A stretch of DNA of 64,000 nt from Streptomyces xanthochromogenes (GTDB taxonomy: Bacteria > Actinomycetota > Actinomycetes > Streptomycetales > Streptomycetaceae), in the NCBI RefSeq assembly GCF_014650455.1, contig NZ_BMUZ01000002.1, positions 656,595-720,594 of the forward strand. Direction: 5' to 3'. A program made the position numbers and the translations under genes. Below, in pieces: positions 26,602 to 35,544 of the stretch (position 1 is the first letter of the stretch; every line of letters begins with the position of its first letter). The notes under the pieces were generated by a model that searched no databases, was not told the DNA's origin, and was given only the letters and a program-made list of their open reading frames with translations.

Positions 26602-27597
26602 ATGACCGACACGACTGCTACTGCTACGACCGGCGCCGCGGCCGCCGGACTCGCCACCGTCGCCGCCGACGGCACCATCCTGGACACCTGGTTCCCCGCC
26701 CCCGAGCTCGTGGCCGTCGCCGAGCCCGGCCCGGCCGGCACCGAGCGCCTCTCCGCCGAGCGCGCCGCCGAACTGCTCGGCGCGGGCGCGCTCAAGGCCG
26801 TCGGCGTCGACGAGCGCCGCGGGGTCGAGGTCATCGCCGTCCGTACGGTCATCGCCTCCCTGGAGGACAAGCCGCTCGACGCGCACGACGCCTACCTGCG
26901 CCTGCACCTGCTCTCGCACCGGCTCGTCAAGCCGCACGGCCAGAACCTGGACGGCCTCTTCGGGCTGCTCGCGAACGTCGCCTGGACCTCGCTCGGTCCG
27001 GTCGCCGTCGACGACCTGGAGACCGTCCGCCTCAACGCCCGCGCCGAGGGGCTGCACCTCCAGGTGACGTCCGTCGACAAGTTCCCGCGCATGACGGACT
27101 ACGTCGCGCCCAAGGGCGTACGCATCGCCGACGCGGACCGGGTACGCCTCGGGGCGCACCTCGCCGAGGGCACCACCGTGATGCACGAGGGCTTCGTCAA
27201 CTTCAACGCGGGCACGCTCGGCACGTCCATGGTCGAGGGCCGCATCTCGGCCGGTGTCGTGGTCGGCAACGGCTCCGACATCGGCGGCGGCGCCTCCACG
27301 ATGGGCACGCTGTCCGGCGGCGGCAACGTCCGCATCGTCATCGGAGAGCGGTGCCTGGTCGGGGCCGAGGCGGGCGTGGGAATCGCGCTCGGCGACGAGT
27401 GCGTCGTGGAGGCGGGGCTCTACGTCACCGCCGGGACCCGGGTCACCATGCCCGACGGGCAGATCGTCAAGGCGCGCGAGCTGTCGGGCGCGTCCAACAT
27501 CCTGTTCCGGCGGAACTCGGTCACGGGCGCGGTCGAGGCGCGGCCGAACAACGCGGTGTGGGGTGGCCTGAACGAGGTTCTGCACGCCCACAACTAG
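26602..27597 (+). CDS. dapD: 2,3,4,5-tetrahydropyridine-2,6-dicarboxylate N-succinyltransferase
   Basis: 331 aa, the actinobacterial DapD type. Transfers succinyl from succinyl-CoA to tetrahydrodipicolinate in the lysine/diaminopimelate pathway. The middle has [20 protein letters not shown], and the C-terminal half is a left-handed beta-helix of hexapeptide turns ([52 protein letters not shown]) ending near the CoA site ([13 protein letters not shown]). A TAGGTT box lies 7 nt before the ATG: probably leaderless. Convergent with dapA, an enzyme of the same pathway, across a repeat-rich 245-bp gap. Confidence 0.95.
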   Translation: MTDTTATATTGAAAAGLATVAADGTILDTWFPAPELVAVAEPGPAGTERLSAERAAELLGAGALKAVGVDERRGVEVIAVRTVIASLEDKPLDAHDAYLRLHLLSHRLVKPHGQNLDGLFGLLANVAWTSLGPVAVDDLETVRLNARAEGLHLQVTSVDKFPRMTDYVAPKGVRIADADRVRLGAHLAEGTTVMHEGFVNFNAGTLGTSMVEGRISAGVVVGNGSDIGGGASTMGTLSGGGNVRIVIGERCLVGAEAGVGIALGDECVVEAGLYVTAGTRVTMPDGQIVKARELSGASNILFRRNSVTGAVEARPNNAVWGGLNEVLHAHN

Positions 27598-27842
27598 CCG
27601 GGGCCGCCCGGCAGCCCGGGGACACCGGGGCTCGGCCCCGGACCCCGGGGGGTTCGCCCGTCGGCTGCCCGGCGTTGGTTGGTTCCGGGCCCCCGGGGCT
27701 CCGCCCCGGACCCCGTTCGCGCCTGACCGGTGCTCGTCCTCAACCTCCCCCGAGGCCTTGAGGGCCAGGGGGCCCCATGACGGGCTGTAGGCGCCCCCGC
27801 ACCGGGGCGCGACCGCCCGGCCACGGTCCGCAGTCGACGAGG
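27598..27842. repeat. Intergenic palindromic repeats between dapD and dapA
   Basis: Contains two copies of the streptomycete GGGGC-TCSG-CCCC palindrome (CGGGGCTCGGCCCCGG near 27627 and CGGGGCTCCGCCCCGG at 27694). The second is the end of an 83-bp element (27694-27776) that recurs in opposite orientation at 51252-51336 with about 85-88% identity by eye. The palindromes can serve as terminators for both convergent genes. Confidence 0.85.
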
Positions 27843-28733
27843 TCACCCGGTGAGGGCATCCCGCGCTGCCCGGAGCCGAGCCGCCACCCCCTCGCCCGCC
27901 CCCTGCAAGGGCCCCCGTACCGGAAAGCCCAGGACCGCCTTCGCCGTGACGGCGCCCGGCAGGCCCGAGGCCATCATCAACTCGGCCAGGCGGAGGGTGA
28001 GTTGGTTGAGGCGGGCCGCTTCGGCCACCGCACCCACGTCGAACGCGTCAAGGACCGCCGACATCGCCCGGGGCGCCACGTTCGCCACCGTGCTCACATA
28101 CCCCGCGCCGCCCACCGCGTACAACGGAAGGTTCAGCTCCTCGCACCCCGAGTAGTAGGCGAGCGACGTACGGCCCATGACCTTCGTCGACCCCAGCAGG
28201 TCGTACGCGCAGTCCTTCACCGCCACGATCCGCTCGTGCTCGGCGAGCCCCAGCATCGTCTCCACCTCGATGCGCGTCCCCGTACGGCCGGGGATGTCGT
28301 ACAGCATCACCGGCAGCCCCGTCGCGTCGGCCACCGTGCGGAAGTGGGCCCCGACGGCGGCCTGCGGGGGCCGGCTGTAGTAGGGGGTCACCACCAACAG
28401 GCCGTCCGCGCCCGCCCGTTCGGCCGCACGGGCCAGTGCGACGGTGTGCGCGGTGGAGGGGCTGCCCACCCCCGCCACGACCGAGGCCCGGTCGCCGACC
28501 GCCTCCGCCACGGCCCGTACCAGCGCCGTCTTCTCCTCGTCGGAGGTCGTCGGCGACTCTCCGGTCGTGCCGTTCAGGACCAGTCCGTCGCACCCGTTGT
28601 CCACCAGGTGCACGGCCAGCGCCTGTGCGGCCGGAAGGTCGAGCCCGTACGCCGGATCGAACGGTGTGACCATGGCGCACAGGGCGCGCCCGAAGGGGCG
28701 CGGCGGCGGGAAGGGTGGGCGTGAGGTTGTCAT
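27843..28733 (-). CDS. dapA: 4-hydroxy-tetrahydrodipicolinate synthase
   Basis: 296 aa TIM-barrel aldolase condensing pyruvate with aspartate semialdehyde. Motifs: GLVLNGTTGESPTTSDEEK near residue 50 (Thr-Thr of the catalytic triad), TPYYSRPPQ with the active tyrosine, and HERIVAVKDCAYDL with the Schiff-base lysine near residue 163. I choose ATG 28733 (MTTSRPPFPP); an upstream ATG adds 12 unlikely residues. Streptomycetes often carry several dapA-like genes, so this may be a paralogue, but the catalytic residues look intact. Convergent with dapD. Confidence 0.9.
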   Translation of the reverse strand: MTTSRPPFPPPRPFGRALCAMVTPFDPAYGLDLPAAQALAVHLVDNGCDGLVLNGTTGESPTTSDEEKTALVRAVAEAVGDRASVVAGVGSPSTAHTVALARAAERAGADGLLVVTPYYSRPPQAAVGAHFRTVADATGLPVMLYDIPGRTGTRIEVETMLGLAEHERIVAVKDCAYDLLGSTKVMGRTSLAYYSGCEELNLPLYAVGGAGYVSTVANVAPRAMSAVLDAFDVGAVAEAARLNQLTLRLAELMMASGLPGAVTAKAVLGFPVRGPLQGAGEGVAARLRAARDALTG

Positions 28734-28808
28734 GCCGCAGTCTTGCCGCCCTCGACGGTTAACGTCCACTTAGATTGTTTGCCGGGTCGCCTTAGCTCTG
28801 CTGAAGTG

Positions 28809-30368
28809 TCACCACAGGTTCCGCTTCGACCACGTCGGATCTCCCGCGTACGGGTGGAACGCGTCGAGGTTGTCCTTCGCCGGGTGGGTGCGCCCCGCGG
28901 GGCCCGCCGCGAAGGCGCGCAGCAGATTCTCGGTCACCCTCGACGTGAACCTCGCCGTCGTCGCGTCGATGCCGTGCCCGCCCCGGCCCACCGTCGACTG
29001 CACCCATCGCATGGTGCCCGTGTTGAACACGCCCGCGCCCGAACTCACCGTGTAATAAGCGGAGTTGGCGAAGGAGCGGACCCCGCGGCAGGTCAGGGGC
29101 GAGTGGGATATGACCTCCATCGGGCGCGGGGTCGTGCCGATCCCGTTCGCCCGGTCGTACTCCGTGCCCACCAGCCCGGGGAACTTCGAGCCCTGTCGTA
29201 CGCCCGTGCCCTCGAACAGCCAGTGGCCGGGCGAGGTGACCACGTAGTCCGCGGTGGTCGGGTTCGACTCGTACAGCGTGCCGGTCAGGGAGTTCTCCGG
29301 CTGGGCGTGCGGGGGCTCGCGGAAGTTGGTGGTCGGCGGCTCACCCTCGCGGCGGCCCGGGTCCTTGGGCCAGTCGTTCTTGTAGCAGACGATCAGACGC
29401 CGGTCGCCGAGCGCGGTCCCCTCCAGGCGTATGCGGCGAAAACAGGCGTTCGCGCCGAGGAAGGCCACGTTCGTGCCCCGGTCGCGCACCGCCGTCACCC
29501 GGTCCCGCATCGCCTGCGTCCAGTATTCGTCATGTCCCAGGGAGAGCACGGCAGTTGCTCCGTCGAGGAGGTGCGGGTCCGCGTCGATGTCCATGTTCGT
29601 CACGTACGCCAGGGGCAGATCCAGCTTCTCCGCCAGCGCCACCACCGGCTGCTCGTACGTGAGGAACAGGCCGTCGCCGTCCTCGTGGTAGGGGCGGTCG
29701 CAGCTCACCGCGCGCGAGCGGTCCGCGTCGTCGCCGGTCGGCCCGTTGTAGAGGCTGTGGCCGCCCCACTCGTTGTACGCCTGCCAGGTCGCGACCGCGT
29801 TGACGATCACCACCCGGCCCCTGGTGGTGGCCGACCGGACGGTGACCGGAACGTAGCGCTGGCCGCCGCTGTCCGCGGTGAGGCGGATCAGGTAGGAGCC
29901 CTCGGGCCAGCCCCTGGTGGGGACTTCGGTCGTGGCCGGCCAGCCGGCCGACACCGTGTACGTCGTCGGCTCGACCTTCGCGGCCGGCTGTCGCGTGCCC
30001 TTCAGCGGACCCGACTCCCACACCTTGCGGGCCAGCGTCCCGCCGTACCAGCCCATCCGGAACGCCTCCGCGCGGAACGTCTCGGCGGTGGTGTGCACAT
30101 GGAGGCGGAAGGGGTCGCCGGACGCGACACTGGTGCGGTCCGCGTAGCCCTCCACCTCGTGCTCGGCTCCCCGGCGGGTGAGACGCCAACTCGCGTCGCC
30201 CGGGCGGTCGTTCTCCCGCACCGGCGGCTTCGGGGCGGACGAGCGGGCGTCGCCTTCGCCGCCCGGATGCCCGCCGGGCGCGCAGCCCGCCGCTCCCGCC
30301 GCGGCGACCGCGCCGGCCGCTCCGGCCGCCGCGAGGAAGCTCCTGCGACTCAATGCCGCGCGGTCCAT
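28809..30368 (-). CDS. Tat-exported protein with N,N-dimethylformamidase-like large domain
   Basis: 519 aa. The N-terminus LSRRSFLAAAGAAGAVAAAG is a twin-arginine signal followed by AAGCAPGG, a possible lipobox, so it may be a Tat lipoprotein. The mature part opens with a beta-sandwich region (EGYADRTSVASGDPFRLHVH) and continues into the domain seen in dimethylformamidase beta subunits: TWQAYNEWGGHSLYN, VTNMDIDADPHLLDG, LSLGHDEYWTQAMRDRV, FLGANACFRRIRLE and PLTCRGVRSFANSAYYTVSSG. An amidase-like role outside the cell is an inference; no small subunit is adjacent. The start 44 codons into the open frame is fixed by the signal peptide. Confidence 0.85.
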   Translation of the reverse strand: MDRAALSRRSFLAAAGAAGAVAAAGAAGCAPGGHPGGEGDARSSAPKPPVRENDRPGDASWRLTRRGAEHEVEGYADRTSVASGDPFRLHVHTTAETFRAEAFRMGWYGGTLARKVWESGPLKGTRQPAAKVEPTTYTVSAGWPATTEVPTRGWPEGSYLIRLTADSGGQRYVPVTVRSATTRGRVVIVNAVATWQAYNEWGGHSLYNGPTGDDADRSRAVSCDRPYHEDGDGLFLTYEQPVVALAEKLDLPLAYVTNMDIDADPHLLDGATAVLSLGHDEYWTQAMRDRVTAVRDRGTNVAFLGANACFRRIRLEGTALGDRRLIVCYKNDWPKDPGRREGEPPTTNFREPPHAQPENSLTGTLYESNPTTADYVVTSPGHWLFEGTGVRQGSKFPGLVGTEYDRANGIGTTPRPMEVISHSPLTCRGVRSFANSAYYTVSSGAGVFNTGTMRWVQSTVGRGGHGIDATTARFTSRVTENLLRAFAAGPAGRTHPAKDNLDAFHPYAGDPTWSKRNLW

Positions 30369-30487
30369 CGCACCACTCCGCTCTGCCGTTCGGTCCCTGA
30401 GGGATGCCGGTGCCGGGGAGCCGCGCCGGGCCGTGGCATGATCTCCGGCGGGCGCGGCCGAACACCGCACGTAGGGAAAACAGCAGT

Positions 30488-31222
30488 ATGAGCGAAGCAC
30501 GAGTCGCCCTCGTCACCGGCTCCTCCTCGGGCATCGGCGCCGCCACCGCCCGCCGGCTCGCCGCGTCCGGAGTCCGCGTGGTGATCAACTCCCGTTCGCC
30601 GCGGGCCGGTGAGGAGCTTGCCGCCGAACTGCCCGGCGCCGTCCACATCCAGGCCGACGTCTCGGTCGACGGCGAGGCCGAACGCCTGGTCCGGGAGACG
30701 GTCGAAGCCTGCGGACGGCTCGACATCCTGGTCAACAGCGCCGGCACCACCCGCTTCATCCCGCACGACGACCTCGCGGCCGCGAGCCCGGACGTCTGGC
30801 GGGACATCTTCGACGTCAACGTGCTCGGCGTCCGGCAGACGATCACCGCCGCGGCCCCGCACCTGAGGGCGAGCGGGGCGGGCGCCGTCGTCACGGTGTC
30901 CTCGCAGGCCGGCGTCCGGCCGAACGGCAGCTCCATCCCGTACGCCGTCTCCAAGGCGGCCGTGAACCACCTGACGCGGCTGCTCGCCAGGACGCTCGGC
31001 CCGGAGATCCGCGTCAACGCGGTGGCCCCCGGCTTCATCGAGACGCCCTGGTACGACGGCGTCGAGGGCTCCGCCGACACCAAGCGGCACGTGGAGAACT
31101 CCGTCCCGCTGCGCCGCACCGGCAGCGCCGAGGACGTGGCCGACGCCATCGTCCATCTGCTCGACGCCTCGTACATCACGGGCGAGGTGCTGTTCGTGGA
31201 CGGCGGCGGCAACCTGGTGTGA
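30488..31222 (+). CDS. Short-chain dehydrogenase/reductase (SDR)
   Basis: 244 aa, classical SDR. Cofactor motif TGSSSGIGAATA near residue 10, LVNSAGTT (NNAG equivalent) near 86, catalytic Ser-Tyr-Lys in VVTVSSQAG and SIPYAVSKAAVNHL, and the C-terminal VPLRRTGSAEDVADAI and ITGEVLFVDGGGNL of the 3-oxoacyl-reductase-like clade. AGGGAAAA lies about 10 nt before the ATG. Divergent from the Tat protein and convergent with the PPOX gene; no pathway context fixes the substrate. Confidence 0.92.
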   Translation: MSEARVALVTGSSSGIGAATARRLAASGVRVVINSRSPRAGEELAAELPGAVHIQADVSVDGEAERLVRETVEACGRLDILVNSAGTTRFIPHDDLAAASPDVWRDIFDVNVLGVRQTITAAAPHLRASGAGAVVTVSSQAGVRPNGSSIPYAVSKAAVNHLTRLLARTLGPEIRVNAVAPGFIETPWYDGVEGSADTKRHVENSVPLRRTGSAEDVADAIVHLLDASYITGEVLFVDGGGNLV

Positions 31223-31241
31223 GCCCCGCCCGCCCGGAGGG

Positions 31242-31655
31242 CTACGAGGTGGTGCGCTCCGGGCGTACGACCAGGACCACCCGGCGCTCGGCGTCGTCCA
31301 GCGGTCCCTCGTACTCCAGGCCGTACCGCTTGGCCAGGACGTCGAAGAAGGCACCCGTCGGGTCGGGCTCGATCCGCTCGACCGTGCCCCGGACCTCCAG
31401 ATAGCGGTAGGGCTGGTCGGGGTCGTTGACCGAGACGGCGACCTGGGGGTCGGCGACGACGTTCTTGTACTTGCGGCGCGTGGTCGTCGTCGTGAAGCGC
31501 AGGAACTCGCCGTCCCACAGCTGCCAGACGGGGTTCACGTGCGGGGAGCCGCTCGGGCCCCTGGTCGCGAGGTGCACGAAGAGGGGACGGGTCAGCAGGT
31601 CCTCGTGGTCGGCGGGGATCACGGAGGCGCTGTCGTTCGGGATCTTGGTCGTCAT
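31242..31655 (-). CDS. PPOX-class split-barrel flavin/F420-dependent protein
   Basis: 137 aa, related to pyridoxamine phosphate oxidase-like F420- or FMN-binding proteins. FVHLATRGPSGSPHVNPVWQ near residue 26, RRKYKNVVADPQVAVSVND, YRYLEVRGTVERIEPD and the terminal DAERRVVLVVRPE are characteristic. In actinobacteria this group (TIGR03618-like) usually binds F420 and reduces small molecules such as quinones or biliverdin. The start MTTKIPNDSASVI at 31655 is preferred over an upstream in-frame codon. Convergent with the SDR gene, 19 bp apart. Confidence 0.85.
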   Translation of the reverse strand: MTTKIPNDSASVIPADHEDLLTRPLFVHLATRGPSGSPHVNPVWQLWDGEFLRFTTTTTRRKYKNVVADPQVAVSVNDPDQPYRYLEVRGTVERIEPDPTGAFFDVLAKRYGLEYEGPLDDAERRVVLVVRPERTTS

Positions 31656-31763
31656 GGACCCGGACGCTATCAACGTCCGCTCGGGTGGCGGGAGTTGGCC
31701 GTCTTCCCGCTCGGGCGGGCGGTCGCCGTGCTGCCTGACGGCCACCCGCCCGAGCGCGTACCG

Positions 31764-33599
31764 CTACGGGTGGAAGCGGATGATCTGCGGGTCGTGGTCG
31801 CTGGTCTGGTTCGCGAACTCCGCGTTGATGTGCACGCTGTCGTAGTCGAAGCCACGGATCGCGGGGCTGGTCAGGACCTGGTCGAGGACCTGCGTGTTGC
31901 CCTGGTAGACGTAGGAGTAGCGCTCCTTCTTGGGCAGCGTGCGGTAGGCCGAGCGGAGCGCGCCGCCGTCCTCCAGGGCCTTGGTCGTGCCCGAGAAGTC
32001 GAAGTCGTTGATGTCACCGACGGCCAGGACGTCCGCGTGCTTGTCGACCGCGAGCAGCTGCTTCACGAAGGCGTTGACGGCCTGCGCCTGCTGGAGCCGC
32101 TTGGCCTCCGAGGAGCGCGGCACCGGCTGGTGCTGCGAGACCAGGCTCTCGTCGCCGCCCTTCGACGCGAAGTGGTTGGCGATCACGAAGACCGTCTTCC
32201 CCTTGAACACGAACTCGCCGGCCAGCGGCTTGCGGCTGTCCGCCCAGGCCGGGTTGGCCGGGTCGATCCGGCCGGGGGAGAGGGTCAGGGCCGGGTGGCC
32301 CTTGGTGCCGGTGACCTCGACGGCGGTCTTGTAGTCCCCGCCGGACCGGTCGGTGAAGGAGACCCGCTCCGGGTTGAACAGGAAGCCCTGGCGGATGTTG
32401 CCGCCGGGCTCGCCGCCGTCCTTGTTGTTCTCCGGGTCGATCGAACGCCACTGGTATGCGGGGCCGCCCGCCGCGACGATCGCGTCCGTGAACTTCTTCA
32501 CGGTCGCCGAGGCGTCCACCGTGCCGTCGTTCTTCGCGCCGTTGTTGTCCTGGATCTCCTCCAGGGCCACGATGTCCGGCGAGGCGAGGTTGGTCACCAC
32601 GCCCTGCGCCAGCGCGTCGAACTTGGACTGCGGGTCGGTCGGGTCCAGGTTCTCCACGTTGTACGTGGCCACCGCCAGCTCGCCGGTGCGCTGCTTGCGG
32701 GTCACCTCCCGCTTGAGGCCGTTGTCCTTGACCGTGCCGAGGGTGCGCGCGGTGAGGGTGTAGCCGCCGAACTGGTTGAAGTCCAGGGGGCCTTCGGTGC
32801 TGCCGGTCAGGGTGTCGCCGACGTTCGCGGTGGGGAAGGGCTGCTGCGCCGTCGGGATCAGGCTCTGGATCTGGAGGCGCCCGGTGTTCTGGTCGTGGTA
32901 CGAGGAGTACAGCGAGCCGCCGCGCGCCGTGCGGTTCTCCTGCGGCTTCACCGTGACCCACAGCTCGGAGTACGGGTCCGTGGCGCCGACCACCCGCGAG
33001 GTGCCGATGCGGACGTTCATGCCCTCCAGGGACTCGTAGTAGTCCGTGGCGTACTTCTTCGGCCGGAGGGTCAGGCCGTTGACGCTGTTGCCGGCCGCCG
33101 GGTCGCCGTTCGGCGTGTAGCGGTCGGGCACCGAGCGGGCGTCGAGGACGACCGGGGCGGGCACCGCGTTGCCCGAGGAGACGACCGTGACGGTCGGCTT
33201 GGACAGCTCGGTCACCGACTGGTTGCCCGAGGCGAGGCCGCCGGGCACGTACTCGGTGACGGTGGCCGAGACCTCCACCGCGTCGCCGACCGCGACGGTC
33301 GGGTTGGAGCTCGTGAAGACGAAGACGCCCTCGCTGGTCGCGGGGTTCTTGTCGGGCCGGGTGTCCTGGAACCAGAAGCCCTTGGAGGAACCGTAGGTGC
33401 GCACCCCGGTGACGACCCCGGTCACGCCGGTGACCTGCTGGCCCGCCAGCGGGGATATCCGGGTGGTGCCCTGGATGTCGTGGATCTTCGCCGGCACGGG
33501 GGCGGCGGGGGCGGCCTGCGAGGAGGCGGCACAGACCAGGCCGGCGGCGAGCGCGGCGGCGACCACGGCGGACACGGCGGCGGTTCTGGGAACGGGCAT
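31764..33599 (-). CDS. Secreted endonuclease/exonuclease/phosphatase family nuclease
   Basis: 611 aa with a Sec signal peptide (hydrophobic core VSAVVAAALAAGLVC, cleavage near SQAAP around residue 30). Residues 40-290 form OB-fold-like regions (GVTGVVTGVRTYGSSKGFW) as in ExeM-type extracellular nucleases. From about residue 308 the metal-dependent nuclease domain begins: VATYNVENLDPTD, IVALEEIQDNNG (catalytic Glu), VIANHFASKGGD, VLAVGDINDFDFSG and the terminal SDHDPQIIRF (Asp-His). Probably degrades extracellular DNA for nutrients. ATG 33599. Monocistronic. Confidence 0.9.
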   Translation of the reverse strand: MPVPRTAAVSAVVAAALAAGLVCAASSQAAPAAPVPAKIHDIQGTTRISPLAGQQVTGVTGVVTGVRTYGSSKGFWFQDTRPDKNPATSEGVFVFTSSNPTVAVGDAVEVSATVTEYVPGGLASGNQSVTELSKPTVTVVSSGNAVPAPVVLDARSVPDRYTPNGDPAAGNSVNGLTLRPKKYATDYYESLEGMNVRIGTSRVVGATDPYSELWVTVKPQENRTARGGSLYSSYHDQNTGRLQIQSLIPTAQQPFPTANVGDTLTGSTEGPLDFNQFGGYTLTARTLGTVKDNGLKREVTRKQRTGELAVATYNVENLDPTDPQSKFDALAQGVVTNLASPDIVALEEIQDNNGAKNDGTVDASATVKKFTDAIVAAGGPAYQWRSIDPENNKDGGEPGGNIRQGFLFNPERVSFTDRSGGDYKTAVEVTGTKGHPALTLSPGRIDPANPAWADSRKPLAGEFVFKGKTVFVIANHFASKGGDESLVSQHQPVPRSSEAKRLQQAQAVNAFVKQLLAVDKHADVLAVGDINDFDFSGTTKALEDGGALRSAYRTLPKKERYSYVYQGNTQVLDQVLTSPAIRGFDYDSVHINAEFANQTSDHDPQIIRFHP

Positions 33600-33909
33600 T
33601 CAGGTACTCCGAGGGTGATGAGGGAAACAGGCGTACATGCGGCGGTGCGGTTCTACGCGCGTCAATCTCTTGTCTGGGAAGGGGAGTTGTCAAGAGGTGC
33701 CGGGTGGACGACTACCGACGGGTAGATGAACCCCTGGGGAAGGCGCCCGCGAAGGGGCGGGGCCGGGGCGGGCCCGGCGGTGCGCGGGCCGGGTGCGGAC
33801 GGCCGGCGCAACGAAACCCGGTGAAATGCGTCTACGCTGGGTGCCGCTCGCCACCGCTGACCCAGCGCGACCAGAGCATCCAGACCGTACGGCCGAGGAG
33901 TACCCCCAG
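33600..33909. other. Divergent intergenic region, nuclease / acidic protein
   Basis: 310 bp without a gene. CTACC-GACG-GGTAG (33711-33724) is a small inverted repeat; TTGTCA at 33688 resembles a -35 box without a clear partner. TACGCT at 33832-33837 could be a -10 box for the rightward gene. An open frame extends leftward from 33910 but lacks a convincing start, so I treat it as non-coding. Confidence 0.4.
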
Positions 33910-35367
33910 ATGTCCGGAGACCGCCCCACCCTGCCGCCGGTTCGGCTGAACTCCGAGGCGGAGCTGGCCCGGGACGCGCTGTCCGCCCCGCTGCTCGCCC
34001 GTGCCGTGCGGCTCGCCCGCTGGGCCGGGCCCGACACCCGGGTCGGCGCGGGCGGCGAACTCGTCGAGGAGCAGCTGCCCGCGGCCGCCACCGAACTCGG
34101 CCTGGGCGACGACCAGGACGGTCCGGCGTACGCGAGCGAGGCCTGGCGGGTCGCGGTCGACACCGGCCTCGTCGACGTCCAGGACGCCCCCGGGGCCTCC
34201 GGCGACGAGGACGAGGACGGCGAGGGCACCGCCTCCATCGGCGAGAACCTCGGCGTGCTCACCGCCGGCTCGCCCTCCGACGTGCTCGCCATCTGGCTCG
34301 ACGCCTTCGACGTGGTCTTCGCCGACGCCACCGCCCCGATGATCGACGACTTCGCCGACCTGGTCGGCGAGGACGGCGAGATCGACTTCGAGCGCCTGGA
34401 GTGGGACCCGGAGGAGGAGGCCGACTTCCTGGAGGGCGTCCTCGGCAACCTCTACCTGCTCACCGTCAGCGAGGGCGGCACCCCCGAGGGCCCGGTGCCG
34501 CTGCCCGCGCTCGCCGCCTCGATGATCGTCCCCGACGACATGGGCGAGCCCACCGACGACATCCTGGAGCAGGTCTCCGACGCGATGATGCGGCTCGACG
34601 ACCAGTTCCGGCTCCTGGAGCCGATCGGCCTGGTCGAGTACGAGCCCGTCGACGAGGCCCTGATGGCCGAGGTCGGCGACGAGCCGGCGCCGCCCGTCGA
34701 CGACGAGGACGTCGCACGCTACGGCATGGTCCGGTTGACTCCGCTCGGCCTCTACGGTGTCCGCGCCCGGATGCTGGAGGCGGGGGTGGACGCCCCTGCG
34801 GTCGGCGACCTGGCCGACAAGGGCGCCGACGCGCTGCTCGACGGCATCGCCTACTTCCCCGAGCTCTCGGCCCGCGCCGAGACCGAGCAGTGGCTGGCCC
34901 GGCGCCAACCGGCCGACGCCGCGCGCGAGTTGCTCGCCGCGGCCCGGGGCAATGACGCGGGTGGCCCGTTGCGCCGGCTGCACTGCCAGCAGGCGCTCGC
35001 CCTCACCGGCGCCTCCGCCGAGCCGGCCGTGCGCCAGGTCCTGCCCGACCCCGAACTCGGCGGCCTGGCCCGCGTGTGGCTCGCCGAGCGCGGCGCCCTC
35101 GACGTGCCGCCGCCGTCCGAGACGATGATCTTCTGGCTGGCCATCGACACCATCGCCGCCCAACTCGCCGTGGAGGGCGACCTGGAGGAGCTCCAGGAGC
35201 TCGTCGAGGGCCTGGTCGGCCAGCACAGCGGGTTCTTCGACGCGGCCTGGCGGGTGGAGCACCCCGCCACCGCGGACGTCCTGGAGGCGATGGGCCGCCT
35301 CCACCCGGACAAGTCCACGGCCAAGGACGCGCGCAAGGCAGCCTTCAAGGCCCGCTCCCGCGTCTGA
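33910..35367 (+). CDS. Conserved acidic actinobacterial protein of unknown function
   Basis: 485 aa, strongly acidic in the first half, including GDEDEDGEGTASIGENLG near residue 100 and DLVGEDGEIDFERLEWDPEE near 150. No signal peptide or membrane helix. The centre has a winged-helix-like stretch (RYGMVRLTPLGLYGVRARML), and the C-terminal part looks alpha-helical and repeat-like (ELLAAARGNDAGGPLRRLHC), reminiscent of HEAT-type regulators. I do not recognise a function. ATG 33910 follows a possible TACGCT promoter box. A strong bidirectional terminator follows. Confidence 0.8.
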   Translation: MSGDRPTLPPVRLNSEAELARDALSAPLLARAVRLARWAGPDTRVGAGGELVEEQLPAAATELGLGDDQDGPAYASEAWRVAVDTGLVDVQDAPGASGDEDEDGEGTASIGENLGVLTAGSPSDVLAIWLDAFDVVFADATAPMIDDFADLVGEDGEIDFERLEWDPEEEADFLEGVLGNLYLLTVSEGGTPEGPVPLPALAASMIVPDDMGEPTDDILEQVSDAMMRLDDQFRLLEPIGLVEYEPVDEALMAEVGDEPAPPVDDEDVARYGMVRLTPLGLYGVRARMLEAGVDAPAVGDLADKGADALLDGIAYFPELSARAETEQWLARRQPADAARELLAAARGNDAGGPLRRLHCQQALALTGASAEPAVRQVLPDPELGGLARVWLAERGALDVPPPSETMIFWLAIDTIAAQLAVEGDLEELQELVEGLVGQHSGFFDAAWRVEHPATADVLEAMGRLHPDKSTAKDARKAAFKARSRV

Positions 35368-35466
35368 TCCCGTCCGCGTGCGGGATGCCGCGAAGCCCTG
35401 TCCAACGTGAGGCGTCACTCGGGGCCGGGCACGTGTGGCTCTCCCGCCTCGCGTGCGGGCCGCTTC

Positions 35467-35503
35467 CCCCGGCCCCCTGATCCTTCCGGTCAGGGGGCCG
35501 GGG
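35467..35503. terminator. Bidirectional terminator
   Basis: CCCCGGCCCCCTGA and TCAGGGGGCCGGGG form a perfect 14-bp stem with a 9-nt loop between the convergent acidic-protein and ketosynthase genes. Confidence 0.88.
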
Positions 35504-35544
35504 CGTGTCCGGGGGCCGGGCCGCGTGCGGGGCGGGGTGGGGTG